Shown: positions 5,535 through 5,537 of the stretch, one piece after another
How the letters are laid out: each line of letters opens with the position of its first letter
Position numbering within the stretch: the first letter of the stretch is position 1
Assembly (NCBI GenBank): GCA_036351335.1
Contig: JAZBOW010000197.1
Span: 1-5,537, forward strand
DNA from: UBA4459 sp036351335
GTDB taxonomy: Bacteria > Bacteroidota > Bacteroidia > Bacteroidales > F082
Direction of reading: 5' to 3'
DNA length: 5,537 nucleotides
Notes under the pieces: model-generated
What the model was told of the DNA's origin: nothing
What the model saw: only the letters and a program-made list of their open reading frames with translations
Databases searched by the model: none
Program-made: the position numbers and the translations under genes

Positions 5535-5537
5535 CAA

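Overview
The window is AT-rich, strongly Shine-Dalgarno-led prokaryotic DNA with tightly packed plus-strand genes and no recognisable core-genome gene. The content (primase-helicase-type ATPase, RecA-fold/winged-helix protein, iteron-like intergenic region, nucleic-acid-modification genes) points to a plasmid, integrative element or virus-like element in a bacterium or possibly an archaeon. The host cannot be named from the sequence. The ordinary code fits: Trp is TGG throughout, and TAA, TAG and TGA all serve as stops.

Left half (1-3033): three genes form an apparent operon. The first is the 3' part of a P-loop ATPase of the D5/SF3-like primase-helicase type; its frame is still open at the left edge. 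Fifteen bases later comes a 274-aa protein of unknown function, with a faint resemblance to a sliding-clamp fold. It overlaps by 11 bp a 369-aa protein that looks like a RepA-like (AAA_25/RecA-fold) ATPase. In that protein the P-loop lysine and the usual acidic residue of the DGE motif are replaced, and a winged helix-turn-helix follows at the C-terminus. Together these look like a replication/maintenance module.

Middle (3034-3379): a very AT-rich non-coding stretch carries at least eleven same-orientation copies of an octamer close to TTTATTCA. They fall in groups with roughly helical-turn spacing, together with three inverted repeats. One of these is a perfect 11-bp palindromic pair just before the next gene. 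It reads as an iteron-type origin and/or a multi-operator control region.

Right half (3380-5534): a gene with the hallmarks of a tRNA-guanine transglycosylase (TGT)-fold protein, possibly a DpdA-like 7-deazaguanine transglycosylase, is interrupted by one in-frame TGA at 4301-4303. The same frame then continues without any gap for 134 more codons. After 130 bp comes a radical-SAM protein of the DUF5131-like type (CxxxCxxC, conserved IEPxMDFD and LPEP blocks). A TGT-fold protein beside a radical-SAM enzyme suggests a nucleic-acid base-modification module carried by the element. The pairing is the most interesting biological possibility here, and the in-frame stop is the most interesting sequence oddity.
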